Shown here piece after piece: positions 17,997-27,428 of a DNA stretch of 37,755 nucleotides. The notes under the pieces are model-generated. The model was not told the DNA's origin. It saw only the letters and a program-made list of their open reading frames with translations, and ran no database searches. The stretch spans positions 1-37,755 of the forward strand of contig JBATUR010000016.1 of assembly GCA_049671305.1 (NCBI GenBank). The letters run 5' to 3'. How positions within the stretch are numbered: position 1 is the stretch's first letter; each line of letters opens with the position of its first letter. Position numbers and translations under genes: made by a program. The DNA comes from CADCTM01 sp049671305 (GTDB lineage: Bacteria > Cyanobacteriota > Cyanobacteriia > Cyanobacteriales > Coleofasciculaceae).

Positions 17997-18138
17997 CAAG
18001 TCTGTCTTGAGAATGTGTAAGTTCCGCTTTTGGACTGGACAAGATGGGGCAATTCGGTGGAAACTTTGCCCAAAACTCGCGAATTTTTGACTAATACCAC
18101 TCTAAAGAAGGCAGATTTACTGGCTTTTTTGCTAATTT

Positions 18139-19524
18139 TTAGGGTTGCTTGTTGGTATTATTTGACCGCATTGTACTAACCGTTAACACCTGGGGCGGTG
18201 TGGCATCTGGCGGGTAAAGAAAATCTACTTGTACCAAACGTTCATCCTGTGGCGGCATATTTATCGTTACCAAAGGCTGACCTTGTTGACCGCGCCGCTG
18301 AACTAAATGCACAGTTCGCAGACCAGGTAGCCCCTGATCGTCCTTATAGCGAATTTGCACAGTTCCTCGAAAGAAGACTTGTTGGGCTGGCGGTGACAAA
18401 AAGCGTAATTTGCCCTGCGGATCATTTTCTTTGAGGGGTGTCTGAACTGTCAGGGTGACAGTTTGAGGCTGGTTGGTACGATTAACTAAAGGCAAAGTCA
18501 GGCTGTATTGAATGCCATAGTTACCATGTGCAAAGTAGGCTGTATCCGGATAGCGTACCAGCATCGTCGCACTTTGATTTTGATTTGTACCCATTAAGCC
18601 ACCAGGGAGGGTAGCTAGTCCGTAGGAAAAGGCAAGTCCTGGTTCTGGGATACTAAGAAAGCGACTATTTGGATTATCTACGAGTTCTGTGCGCCATACT
18701 GAACCTTGGGCAACACCTGCAACTCGACCATAGATGATTTGACCTTTGCTGTTATTAGGAGGAGTGGGAGTGCGATCGCGTGGTGTAGCTAGTTTTCCAT
18801 TATCTAATAATTGCTGCCATTCTTCCACAGTTGGGGCGCGTTCTTTCCCTTCGGCATCAACTGGCGCATATCGCGCTAAACTAGCGGCATAAACTGCCCC
18901 ATCACTCCGCAACCGCATCAAAGTTGAGCGACCATTGAGGGGTGGTTCTAATGTTTTAACTGGTATACCTAAATTCAACAACATCCGGCTAGCTTGGGGT
19001 GGTATTACCAATTGGGCTGGAAAGTCAGCAGACCGAAGTCCCCGTAATATATCACTCATTACCCGACTACCAGGACCTGCATAAACTGTACCAGCAGGAT
19101 TATCTACGACGGGCGGTAGTGGGATAAATGGCGCGTCTGGCTGAGAGAGATAACTTGCCGCTTCTAAAATATCGACGGTTACGGGCTTTTGTCCTGGGTT
19201 GTATAAGATAATTCCCAGATAGAGAGTCCGTAAATCTTTTGGTGTAGGGGCTTTGGCAATATGATGAGCAAATACATCAAAGCGTCCGACAAATGGAAAG
19301 TTTAAATGTGCTTCTGGGGTAGCTTTACCAGTGGGGGCAAAGGTGGATAATAAAATACCCTCTGTTTGTACAAGTTCAGGACTATTGCTGTTGAAGACAG
19401 GAACATTATCTAGTTTGCCTGATAGCGCCCGTACTTGTTGAGGTTGGACGATTTCTGTGGAGGGGGTTGGGGTTGGAGTTGGGGTTGCTTGAGACAGAAT
19501 AAATATGGGCAGAAACGGCAGCAT
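18139..19524 (-). CDS. DUF3370-family exported protein, copy 2
   Basis: 461 residues from ATG 19524. The N-terminus (MLPFLPIFILSQA) is a short signal-like segment, followed by a Thr-Pro repeat (TPTPTPTPST) and the family opening QQVRALSGKLDNVPVFNSNS. The body shares VGRFDVFAHHIA, STLMRLRSDGAVY, YGRVAGVAQGSVW and YPDTAYFAHGNYG with copy 1, which lies 252 bp downstream on the same strand. The Thr-Pro spacer is absent from copy 1. Function unknown; the proteins differ enough for this to be an old duplication. Confidence 0.88.
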   Translation of the reverse strand: MLPFLPIFILSQATPTPTPTPSTEIVQPQQVRALSGKLDNVPVFNSNSPELVQTEGILLSTFAPTGKATPEAHLNFPFVGRFDVFAHHIAKAPTPKDLRTLYLGIILYNPGQKPVTVDILEAASYLSQPDAPFIPLPPVVDNPAGTVYAGPGSRVMSDILRGLRSADFPAQLVIPPQASRMLLNLGIPVKTLEPPLNGRSTLMRLRSDGAVYAASLARYAPVDAEGKERAPTVEEWQQLLDNGKLATPRDRTPTPPNNSKGQIIYGRVAGVAQGSVWRTELVDNPNSRFLSIPEPGLAFSYGLATLPGGLMGTNQNQSATMLVRYPDTAYFAHGNYGIQYSLTLPLVNRTNQPQTVTLTVQTPLKENDPQGKLRFLSPPAQQVFFRGTVQIRYKDDQGLPGLRTVHLVQRRGQQGQPLVTINMPPQDERLVQVDFLYPPDATPPQVLTVSTMRSNNTNKQP

Positions 19525-20159
19525 AGAGTAATGAATTTGGCGATAGCTAAGACAAGTTTGATACTGCGAGTTGCTTGCTTGTCTTCAATTTATTATCGGT
19601 CAATACGACCCTTTTTGATTAATTTAGGTAAATTGGCAGTGTTATCTAAAATTAAGAGTAATTTTTTAGTTATCCCAGATGAGGATGCTGCAAAAATCAA
19701 CCAGAATACGGACTTCACCCCTTTAAATAGGAATAATTGTGAATTGGTAGTTTCCCCGACTAGCCGCTTCAAACTGGTGGGGTTCTCCTTTTTTTACACT
19801 ACAACATCATTACAAAACACTTGCACTTTTTGTGACAATCATCTTACCGTCATACACCTGCATGACACTTATGGGGTTAAAGGTGTGAAGTTTCAGTTAT
19901 TGGATAAATTTAGAGACTCTTTTTCAGCAAAAACTCTTGATTTGCTTTTTTGTAGCGTATGCATAAAAAGTGCTTGTATTACAGAAGTCTTAATAGTAAG
20001 TTTGATTGTTTACCATTGGGTTTGAGTATTTTGGGTATTTTCTATTTTAGTGTCTGCAACTTAATTCTTCAGCTTCACTTAACCTGGCGTTTTTTGAGCA
20101 AAAATGTAGCTGCCTTAAATTCAGTTCACCATCTAACTCTTTAATATCAAAGAATAACT
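19525..20159. other. Gene-free stretch upstream of a small exported protein
   Basis: A rightward frame of 196 codons covers much of it, but starts antisense inside the DUF3370 gene and its product is Cys/Phe-rich with no recognisable fold, so I do not call it. It must hold the promoters of the leftward DUF3370 gene and the rightward small gene. No clear element is recognised. Confidence 0.5.
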
Positions 20160-20510
20160 ATGAAACTCGGTCAAACACTAATTTCCGTGATTTATGGTTT
20201 AGGTGTAATAGGAATTACCCAAGCCGCTTCTGCTGAATCTTTAGCGATTTCTATGACCCAAAGAGACGGTATGGTAAGTTTAGAATCTTGTATGAATGAG
20301 GCAAAGACTGCCTTGCAGCGACGCAACTTTAAGAATATTGATGTGGGTGAAAAATCTATCAAAGGTGATTATCAAGATTATTTAGCGATTATTTCTTGTT
20401 ATGAAGTGACATCAGTTAAAGGTCTTTTGGTACAATCAATTGTTGTGACAGGTCCAGTTCTTAGTGGTGCAAGACAGTTACGAGATGAATTAGTTAAAGC
20501 CATAGATTAA
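20160..20510 (+). CDS. Small exported protein of unknown function
   Basis: 116 residues. Residues 1-25 are a signal peptide (hydrophobic VIYGLGVIGITQA, likely cut after ASA). The mature part of about 90 residues is alternating helix and strand, with two Cys (in ESCMNEA and ISCYEV) that could form a disulfide in the periplasm. The segment TALQRRNFKNIDVGEKSIKG followed by YLAIISCYEV looks like a compact alpha/beta fold, but no family is recognised. It stands alone, with 635 bp empty upstream and 1 kb downstream. Confidence 0.75.
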   Translation: MKLGQTLISVIYGLGVIGITQAASAESLAISMTQRDGMVSLESCMNEAKTALQRRNFKNIDVGEKSIKGDYQDYLAIISCYEVTSVKGLLVQSIVVTGPVLSGARQLRDELVKAID

Positions 20511-21525
20511 CTGGTTATATAGCAATTTTTGAGGCAATCAAGTATAAAATATAGGTAATTAAATCCACATCACTGAGATAAGAATTATTATATATAAATT
20601 CTCAAATTTAAATACTAATCTAACTGGATATTGGCAAAAAGAATAGTAAGTTATTGTCAAGAAATTGCCGATTGGGTTGATTAGTTAGTACGGGAAGTGG
20701 TAACAGCCTTGTGCTAACTTGCTATGAAAAAAAGCGGACGCACTCCTCGCTGAAAACACCTCATTACCATTACCCTGACACTGCCCTATTATCTTTTCCA
20801 AATATTTAAATGAAGCTTTATGGAATCTTTTTCTATAACTAAGAAACTTAAAGCTTTAGTATAGATAACCCACAATTACTAGACCCTCAAAAGTGCTGTG
20901 TTAGATTGTATTTGGAAATATCCTGATTTTTAGGTTGTTTGGAAAAAACCTTGGAAAGCGTTTAAAACGTTCCCAAGGTTTCTTTTTATGCTTAATATTA
21001 CTAAATTTTGTTATAAAAAGTCAAGAAATACCGATTGGTTTGGTATTTACAAGCAAACCTTAATTTGTTAGAAAAATTATCGATCTTAATAACAAAAATT
21101 ATCCTATCTAGCTGGCAGTAAGGACAACTTCCAGAAATACCAATTTTTAGAATTTACCTAAAACAAACTAATATTCATTTAAACAAGTTACTTATTAGCT
21201 TAAACCTAATAAAGGAGCAATTTTTATTGTTGAAGTATTGAAAAATAGTGATTCAAATTAGGCAATTACTTTTCAGCTTAATGGCAATTGGCACTTTTTA
21301 TGCTGTTGCTATAGTTATTGAAATCATAATCAACACAAAATCATCCACCCCAAGACATAAAAATAATCACCTTAAATAATCCTTAATATTTCCCAAAGTA
21401 GAGCAATCTGAGTGCAAAACAAGATTAATTATGATCAATATAGGAAATATCTAACCTAGTCCTCTGGTTAGCGAAATTGATTCAGATACCAGATAGCGAA
21501 AAATCAGCAGGATTGCTTATATCTT
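20511..21525. other. 1 kb gene-free stretch with an orphan terminator
   Basis: No open frame of note on either strand. It contains a strong terminator-like hairpin (20947-20988) more than 430 bp beyond the nearest upstream gene, and two near-copies of a roughly 26-bp sequence (20656-20681 and 21020-21044) on either side of it. A small RNA ending at the hairpin is possible. The remainder is AT-rich with nothing recognised. Confidence 0.55.
20947..20988 (+). terminator. Rho-independent terminator, no gene attached
   Basis: AACCTTGG (20947-20954) pairs with CCAAGGTT (20973-20980), the stem continuing imperfectly inward to ACGTT-type pairs, and TCTTTTT follows. This is the most classical terminator in the window, yet it lies far from any gene end on the plus strand. 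Confidence 0.7.
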
Positions 21526-22023
21526 ATGCGTAGCACACAAAATAACAGTCAGCCCTTCACCTATCAAGGAGTTTATACCTGTCCAGTTTGTCGCCTAAAT
21601 CAGCTAAAAGCCATGCCCTTAATGGATGCAATGGCGTGTGACATTTGTCGCCACATTTTTGTTGCCGATTTGGAACAACAGGTGCTTAAAATGGCAGATA
21701 GACAACCACCCCTAACTTGGCACTGGAATGGCAAGCGTTGGACGGGAGTACATCTAGAAGGAGTAGAATGGGGTTGGTTTTATTGGCTATTTTCAATGGC
21801 ACTTGTTGTGCTACCCACGACAATTATTGCCCTATCTACTTTTACCTTTCCACCTAATCCAGATAGTGCCTTGTCTTGGCTACCTTATGCTTGGATTGGG
21901 CTAACTTTTTTCTGTCATCTCTCTATTATTGGTTGGCTAGTTATGGAATTTTATCAATTTCCGCTTGCCACCTACTTAAAAGTAAGACGACAGCAACTTT
22001 TTGGTCGGCTAAATAACGGCTAA
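21526..22023 (+). CDS. Zinc-ribbon protein with two membrane helices
   Basis: 165 residues. A zinc ribbon near the N-terminus is formed by CPVC (about 18-21) and CDIC (about 37-40). A Trp-rich stretch follows (LTWHWNGKRWTGVHLEGVEWGWFYW), then two hydrophobic helices (about 85-107 and 118-145) and a basic C-terminal tail that would face the cytoplasm. No family is recognised with certainty; the layout suggests a small inner- or thylakoid-membrane protein with a cytosolic metal-binding head. It is convergent with cdsA, with 78 bp between the stops. Confidence 0.8.
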   Translation: MRSTQNNSQPFTYQGVYTCPVCRLNQLKAMPLMDAMACDICRHIFVADLEQQVLKMADRQPPLTWHWNGKRWTGVHLEGVEWGWFYWLFSMALVVLPTTIIALSTFTFPPNPDSALSWLPYAWIGLTFFCHLSIIGWLVMEFYQFPLATYLKVRRQQLFGRLNNG

Positions 22024-22101
22024 ACCAAAGCTTAAGCTACCTCTTGCAGTACTCAAATGGCTTTATTCCAGGCTAAATTAAGATGGCAAGAGGTCAATTA
22101 T

Positions 22102-23001
22102 TTACAAAAATGGTGGCAACAAAGGCAACAACAAGGTCAGAAAATAATAAACCAAAGGTGCAGTAAAAACATAACTATCTGTACGGTCTAAAATACCTCC
22201 ATGACCTGGAATTAACTGCCCTGAGTCTTTAACACCTGCATCTCGCTTCATTAATGACTCAGTTAAATCTCCCAACAGGCTAGCAATACCAACTAGTGTG
22301 CCAAAAATTACACCACTAAGCTGCCAACTGGGCCAATCAAGATACCAAGCGCCAGCGATCGCAACAGCTATACTACCTGCAATGCCAAAAACTGCACCTT
22401 CAACTGTCTTTTTGGGACTAATACTAGAAAGACGAGTCTTACCAAAGTATTTGCCGAAAAAGTAAGCGCCAATATCTGCTGCCCAAATGCAACCGAAAGC
22501 CAGAAAAGTTGCCGTTAAACCCGCAGGCAGGGCGCCCAAGTCCCAAGAAGAGGGCCAATAGCCTTTTAGGGGTAAATTATTGGCGGCGATGGCTTTGGAG
22601 GGCAGCAAGGAAGCTTGATCTAAACCAACTCGCAGACGTACCCAATAACTGGGCAGATAACCGCCATAAAGTAAGCCTAAAATTGAGGCAGCAACATCAG
22701 CAATTGTTGCCATTTTGGGCTGGAAAAGCAGATAAAAACAGATAAATGTCCCCGCTAAAGGAAACACAGCATCTGTCAGGGTTGGGGAAACTGTGGACGT
22801 AACGAGTAATAGCAAGCTGACGAAAATTGTAATTTTTGCAGCCGGCATAATGCCTTTTGCCCGCACTAGTTGAAAATATTCTAATAAACCGAGATAGACG
22901 ATAATGCAGAAACCAAGGGTAAAATACCATCCTCCAAGGATGATCATCCCTATTGCAACTACAATCGCAACAATTCCACTAACAATTCGGGACCAGGGCA
23001 T
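22102..23001 (-). CDS. cdsA: Phosphatidate cytidylyltransferase
   Basis: 299 residues, with multiple membrane segments. It makes CDP-diacylglycerol from CTP and phosphatidate, the branch point for phosphatidylglycerol synthesis. The family signature is complete near the C-terminus: SLMKRDAGVKDSGQLIPGHG followed by GILDRTDS, containing the metal- and substrate-binding Lys/Asp residues. The start is ATG 23001. Next upstream on the same strand, after about 185 bp, is cbiT and then a decarboxylase gene; the three share a strand but differ in pathway, so co-transcription is uncertain. Confidence 0.96.
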   Translation of the reverse strand: MPWSRIVSGIVAIVVAIGMIILGGWYFTLGFCIIVYLGLLEYFQLVRAKGIMPAAKITIFVSLLLLVTSTVSPTLTDAVFPLAGTFICFYLLFQPKMATIADVAASILGLLYGGYLPSYWVRLRVGLDQASLLPSKAIAANNLPLKGYWPSSWDLGALPAGLTATFLAFGCIWAADIGAYFFGKYFGKTRLSSISPKKTVEGAVFGIAGSIAVAIAGAWYLDWPSWQLSGVIFGTLVGIASLLGDLTESLMKRDAGVKDSGQLIPGHGGILDRTDSYVFTAPLVYYFLTLLLPLLPPFL

Positions 23002-23186
23002 AATTTAACTTTTTCTAAAAGACAGTATGAGTAAACCGTCTTGATGAGAAGGACAAGCTAAAACAGAGAGATAATTAAAATCTCAGGAGCAAAAAGGAAG
23101 GTTCTTTTGCATACTCTAACGAATTCATCGCCAACCGCAATCAAGATAGATTACCTCGAAGCTGCCTTGATAAATTTATCGAGCAA

Positions 23187-23789
23187 TTAATCTAGCTTCT
23201 CACCACTTAGGATAAAAATGGGATTTACTGCCGCAAAAGTTTGATGATTGCCTCGCGTTTCCAGGCGATTAACGGCAGATTGCACAACTTCCAGATTACG
23301 GGCTCTTAAAGTTGCAAAGCTTTCACACAAGGCATAGAGGCTTTCGAGGTTACTAGCGGTGGCGACAACTCGTCCGGTGGGTTGCAAATATCGCCAAACT
23401 TCCTGTAATATTTCTTTAATCTGGCGTCCTCCTTCGATGCAGACTCGTTGAGGTAGACCGGGTAAGTTTTTCAGGCATTCTGGCGCACTTCCTTCTACGA
23501 CTTGGGCATTGTTGACGCCAAAGCGGTCGCAATTACTGCGAATTAAGTTAGCAACATCTCCATCTCGTTCGACGGCGATAATTTGACCTTTGGGACATAA
23601 TAACCCGGTTTCTACGGTAATTGTGCCTGTACCTGCCCCGATATCCCAAAGTAGGGTATCCGGTTGTAGTCGTAGGGCGCAAATGATCAGCAAACGTACT
23701 TCTCTTTTACTTAAAGGAATACCAGGTAATTGTTCAAATAAATCATCGGGAATACCAGGAGTGATGTAGGGCCAAAGTTGGGAAGACAT
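23187..23789 (-). CDS. cbiT: Cobalt-precorrin-6B/precorrin C15-methyltransferase (decarboxylating) CbiT
   Basis: 200 residues. A class I SAM methyltransferase fold with the SAM loop DIGAGTGTITVE (about 49-60) and the acidic end of strand 2 (IIAVERD), preceded by the family's GIPDDLFEQLPGIPLSKREVR. CbiT methylates C15 and decarboxylates the acetate side chain of ring C during cobalamin (or pseudocobalamin) ring synthesis. It is stand-alone here, without the CbiE half found in CobL fusions and without other cobalamin genes nearby. No cobalamin riboswitch is seen upstream. Confidence 0.93.
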   Translation of the reverse strand: MSSQLWPYITPGIPDDLFEQLPGIPLSKREVRLLIICALRLQPDTLLWDIGAGTGTITVETGLLCPKGQIIAVERDGDVANLIRSNCDRFGVNNAQVVEGSAPECLKNLPGLPQRVCIEGGRQIKEILQEVWRYLQPTGRVVATASNLESLYALCESFATLRARNLEVVQSAVNRLETRGNHQTFAAVNPIFILSGEKLD

Positions 23790-23969
23790 TATATTTATTT
23801 ATTACTGATTTTTTGAATTATTGGTTGTGACAAGATTTATGGGAAATTGGGAATTCAATCTATCTAACAAAAGAAGTGAGAATTGCTATTAGTTTTGCTC
23901 CTCTCTATTAGATATGATCACCTAAAAAATTGCCGTGTGCCTTGTAGATATATCAATATTTACGGTAAA

Positions 23970-25481
23970 TTAAGCAGCAACTACTTTTAAAGTTTTTAAA
24001 CTAGGGTCACTACAGCCTGTAATAATACCGCCTAAATGCAGGATTTGTTGCAGATATTCAATTGCCGCAGGATTAATCATTTCTCCTGGCATTAAAGTAG
24101 GAATTCCTGGAGGATAGGGACAAACTAACTCGGCACAAGTTCGATCTAATACTTGGTCTATTGGTACAGTTTCTGTGGTAGCAAAAAAAGCTTCACGGGG
24201 AGAAAGACAAGGCAGAATGGTGAAAGAAGAAGGATGAATAAATAGTAAATCAGCTTTCCATTGTTGAAATAATTCTTGCAGAGAACTCAAAGATTTGGAA
24301 CGGTAGTTATCGGCACTTATCTGGGTAAAAGCTTGAATTAGTTTTTGAATATCGGCTTCTGTATTGCCTAAACTGATCATAAAAGTTAAATGTTGCAGAG
24401 TTGGTAATTCGGCGGTGATACCAAGCTGCTGATCAAATATTTTATCTACTTCAAAACCACTCAAGCCTAATTCAGCAACTCTTACTGTTAATCTGGTTTG
24501 GTCTAGGGCAAAAAAACCAGGAGTTATTGTTGCTTCTAATACAGATAATCCAGGAATTTTACTAATTTTATCTCTGGCTTGGGCGGCTAATTTGAGAGTG
24601 CGAGTCATTAATTGTTGCCCGTGCAATGCCATTTGTTGTCTGGCGGCATCTAATGAGGCAAGAATTAAATAACTGGGACTGGTAGATTGAACAAGTTGTA
24701 AGGCTTTACTGATTTTTTGGTGATCAACTCGCTTGCCCTGAATATGCAACATGGAAGCTTGTGTGATTGCGCCTAAAACTTTATGGGTAGACTGTACGGT
24801 TAAGTCGGCGCCAACCGCAAGGGCACTTGCTGGTAAGTCGGAATGGAAGGCAAAATGAGGACCGTGGGCTTCATCGACGAGGAGCGGGATGTTATATTGG
24901 TGGACGATTTGAGCGATCGCTTTTAAGTCGCCACAAACCCCGTGATAAGTTGGATAAACCATCATCACAGCTTTGGCATCTGGATGTTGGTGTAAAGCTT
25001 TAGCAATCGCAGTGGCTGTAATGCTGTGAGCTAGGTTGTTAATCAGGTCATATTCGGGGTTAATGAAAATAGGGATAGCGCCAGAAAGAATCAAACCCGC
25101 GATCGCTGATTGATGAATATTCCTTGGTAAAATAATCTTCTCTCCCGCACCACAAGTCGCTAGAATCGCGGCTATTACCCCAGCAGTAGAACCATTGACC
25201 AAAAACCAGGTTTGGTCGGCTCCAAAGGCAGCAGCAGCCAAATCCTGAGCCTCCTGAATCACACCCTGGGGGGCAAATAAGTTATCCAAGTCCGGCAATT
25301 CAGGCAAATCTGCCCCAAACACCGACGCCCCTAATAACTCCAAGAGAGGAATGGGGGCGCCTTGTCCTCGTTTGTGTCCCGGAGCATAAAAAGGAGCATG
25401 AACCTTGTGTGCAGAAGCGCCCAGGGCGTCTAGCAAGGGGGTTTTTTGTTGAGAGTAATCAGCATCTTGAGCGAATGGCAT
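23970..25481 (-). CDS. Orn/Lys/Arg decarboxylase family (PLP-dependent)
   Basis: 503 residues from ATG 25481; in-frame TTG codons three and two positions upstream are weaker starts. It has the fold type I PLP core: the GHKRGQG entry motif, VNGSTAGVIAAILA for phosphate contact, VDEAHGPHF (Asp pairing the pyridine N, and His), and the Schiff-base Lys in STHKVLGAITQ. The C-terminal Orn/Lys/Arg decarboxylase domain follows (CPYPPGIPTLMPGE). It lacks the N-terminal wing domain of inducible enterobacterial enzymes, as usual for cyanobacterial members. The substrate (Lys, Arg or Orn) cannot be fixed from sequence; polyamine synthesis is the family role. Confidence 0.93.
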   Translation of the reverse strand: MPFAQDADYSQQKTPLLDALGASAHKVHAPFYAPGHKRGQGAPIPLLELLGASVFGADLPELPDLDNLFAPQGVIQEAQDLAAAAFGADQTWFLVNGSTAGVIAAILATCGAGEKIILPRNIHQSAIAGLILSGAIPIFINPEYDLINNLAHSITATAIAKALHQHPDAKAVMMVYPTYHGVCGDLKAIAQIVHQYNIPLLVDEAHGPHFAFHSDLPASALAVGADLTVQSTHKVLGAITQASMLHIQGKRVDHQKISKALQLVQSTSPSYLILASLDAARQQMALHGQQLMTRTLKLAAQARDKISKIPGLSVLEATITPGFFALDQTRLTVRVAELGLSGFEVDKIFDQQLGITAELPTLQHLTFMISLGNTEADIQKLIQAFTQISADNYRSKSLSSLQELFQQWKADLLFIHPSSFTILPCLSPREAFFATTETVPIDQVLDRTCAELVCPYPPGIPTLMPGEMINPAAIEYLQQILHLGGIITGCSDPSLKTLKVVAA

Positions 25482-25608
25482 GAGCAACAAGTCAAAACTT
25501 GAATTTTATTGTGACAAGGTGTAGCTATTTGGGCAGATGTAAGCTGAAGGATTTCTTGATTAGCTGTAGCTGTAAGGAAAACGTAAGTCTTGAATTCAGA
25601 ATAAAATT

Positions 25609-25833
25609 ATGTCTCCTATTCCTCAACCTAGCCCAGGGACATTACCATCGTCACCAAAACCTGAACCAAATCCGCTGCCGCAACCTGATCCGACGCCCTT
25701 GCCCGAACCGATTCCTCAAACCGTGCCAGCGCCTATCCCCCAGCCTCTAACGCCACCAGCACCGGATATTATACCTGCACCAACTCCTGAGATTTCAGCA
25801 CCAATTCCTCAAACAATTCCCGAACCGCAATAA
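25609..25833 (+). CDS. Proline-rich small ORF
   Basis: 74 codons, about 30 of them Pro, in a roughly PxP pattern interspersed with Gln, Glu, Thr and Ile. No signal peptide, membrane segment or known domain is present. There is no clear Shine-Dalgarno sequence before ATG 25609. It ends 56 bp before ychF on the same strand. It may be a real low-complexity protein or simply a Pro-coding tract in a leader; codon use at the Pro positions is varied (CCT, CCA, CCG, CCC), which favours selection on the peptide. Confidence 0.45.
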   Translation: MSPIPQPSPGTLPSSPKPEPNPLPQPDPTPLPEPIPQTVPAPIPQPLTPPAPDIIPAPTPEISAPIPQTIPEPQ

Positions 25834-25889
25834 AATCAAGAAGACTTGGTTTTATATAATCGCACTCGATAACTGAATCTGAAATTGCC

Positions 25890-26981
25890 ATGCTAAGAGC
25901 CGGAATTGTTGGACTGCCCAATGTTGGCAAATCCACGTTATTTAATGCTTTGGTTGCTAATGCCAAAGCAGATGCTGCTAACTTTCCATTTTGCACGATT
26001 GAGCCAAATGTTGGGGTCGTTGCCGTGCCAGATGAGCGGTTGCAAGTTCTGGCAAAGATTTCTTCATCTGAGCAAACTGTACCGACTCGTGTGGAATTTG
26101 TTGATATTGCGGGTTTGGTTAAGGGTGCCAGTAAAGGCGAAGGATTGGGAAATCAGTTTTTAGCGAATATTCGGGAAGTAGATGCGATCGTTCATGTAGT
26201 GCGGTGTTTTGATGATGATGACATTATCCATGTTTCCGGTTCTGTTGACCCAGTACGAGATATTGAAGTCATTAATTTAGAACTAATTCTATCAGATTTA
26301 TCACAAATTGAACGTCGCATTGAACGTACTCGCAAATCGGCACGAACAAGTAAAGAAGCGCAGTTAGAACTTGAGGCACTAGAGAAGTTAACTGCTGGTT
26401 TAAATGCAGGTAAAGCGGCACGGCATCTTGATTTAACTGAGGAAGAATTAGAAGCGGTTAAAGTGTTGGGCTTACTGACAGCTAAACCAATTATCTATGC
26501 AGCAAATGTCTCGGAAGATGACCTAGCAACGGGTAATGAATGGGTAGAACAAGTGCGACAAGTTGCAGTTACTGATAATGCTCAAGTCGTAGTGGTTTCA
26601 GCTCAAGTGGAGTCGGAACTTGTGGAATTACCAGAAGCAGAAATAGTCGATTTTTTGGCTTCTTTGGGTGTAGAAGAAGGCGGATTGAAATCCTTAATTC
26701 GTGCCACTTATGATTTGTTAGGACTACGGACTTATTTCACCGCAGGACCAAAGGAAACTCGCGCTTGGACAATTCATGCAGGAATGAAAGCACCGCAAGC
26801 TGCCGGGACAATTCATACTGATTTTGAAAGAGGATTTATTCGGGCAGAAACTGTTGCTTATAAAGACCTTGTAACGAATGGTTCGATGACTGCAGCGAAG
26901 GAAAAAGGTTTAGTTCGGAGTGAAGGTAAAGAATATGTTGTACAAGAAGGCGATGTGATGCTTTTCAGGTTTAATGTTTAG
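25890..26981 (+). CDS. ychF: Ribosome-associated ATPase/GTPase YchF (OLA1 family)
   Basis: 363 residues, the usual length. The order is the G1 P-loop GLPNVGKST, G3 DIAGLVKGASKGEGLGN, a coiled-coil insertion (about 125-190), and NVSED in place of the canonical NKxD, the change that gives OLA1/YchF proteins their preference for ATP. The C-terminal TGS domain begins near residue 275 (LLGLRTYFTAGPKETRAWTI) and ends VVQEGDVMLFRFNV. The start is ATG 25890. The membrane-protein gene follows after 25 bp, suggesting co-transcription. Confidence 0.97.
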   Translation: MLRAGIVGLPNVGKSTLFNALVANAKADAANFPFCTIEPNVGVVAVPDERLQVLAKISSSEQTVPTRVEFVDIAGLVKGASKGEGLGNQFLANIREVDAIVHVVRCFDDDDIIHVSGSVDPVRDIEVINLELILSDLSQIERRIERTRKSARTSKEAQLELEALEKLTAGLNAGKAARHLDLTEEELEAVKVLGLLTAKPIIYAANVSEDDLATGNEWVEQVRQVAVTDNAQVVVVSAQVESELVELPEAEIVDFLASLGVEEGGLKSLIRATYDLLGLRTYFTAGPKETRAWTIHAGMKAPQAAGTIHTDFERGFIRAETVAYKDLVTNGSMTAAKEKGLVRSEGKEYVVQEGDVMLFRFNV

Positions 26982-27006
26982 GTAATACACTTAGGAGTTA
27001 CACGAG

Positions 27007-27360
27007 ATGAATATTGTAGGTCTTCTTGTTGCCTGGCTGGTTACTTCTGTTAGCTTGTTTATCATTTCCAAACTGCCCACTGGTGTTGAAATTGATAGTT
27101 TTCAAAAAGCGATCGCTTCGGCAGCAGTCTTTGGGATTTTAAATGCTTTTTTACGTCCGGTTTTAGGATTTTTGGCATTTCCCATTACCTTGCTGACGTT
27201 TGGTTTGTTTTCTATTGTTTTGAATGGAATTATTTTTGGTTTAGCGGCTTATTTGGTTACGGGTTTTCGCCTACGTTGGGGGTTTTGGAGTGCTTTGATC
27301 GGAGCAATTGCTTTGGGTTTTATTAACTCGCTGATTTATCAATTGCTTGGTGCTTTGTAG
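27007..27360 (+). CDS. Four-helix membrane protein, phage-holin-4-like family
   Basis: 117 residues, almost entirely hydrophobic, with four predicted membrane helices. It shows the family features LPTGVEIDSF near the first loop and ILNAFLRPVLGFLAFPITLLTFGLF in the middle. Chromosomal members of this family are widespread in bacteria, not phage-borne, and have no proven function. It is preceded by GGAG at 26993 and by ychF 25 bp upstream; a terminator follows at 27401. Confidence 0.9.
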   Translation: MNIVGLLVAWLVTSVSLFIISKLPTGVEIDSFQKAIASAAVFGILNAFLRPVLGFLAFPITLLTFGLFSIVLNGIIFGLAAYLVTGFRLRWGFWSALIGAIALGFINSLIYQLLGAL

Positions 27361-27400
27361 TTAAATTGTTCTCAGAATCTAACTCTGGAATATTGCCTTT

Positions 27401-27428
27401 AAAGCCTGTTTATGGGGGCTTTTTTTTT
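27401..27428 (+). terminator. Rho-independent terminator of the ychF operon
   Basis: AAAGCC (27401-27406) pairs with GGCTTT (27417-27422) across a 10-base loop, with a continuous T-run to 27428. It lies 40 bp after the stop of the membrane-protein gene. Confidence 0.75.

Noticed and set aside
19435..20025. Rightward 196-codon frame overlapping the DUF3370 start
   Set aside because: It begins antisense inside a real gene, lacks a ribosome site and encodes a Cys/Phe-rich product without recognisable structure.
20738..20752. ACTCCTC word as a possible Yfr1 small RNA
   Set aside because: Only part of the Yfr1 core (ACTCCTCACAC) matches and no terminator hairpin follows at the right distance.
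27007..27360. Holin-like protein as evidence of a prophage
   Set aside because: No other phage gene is near, and chromosomal copies of this membrane family are common; it sits in an operon with ychF.
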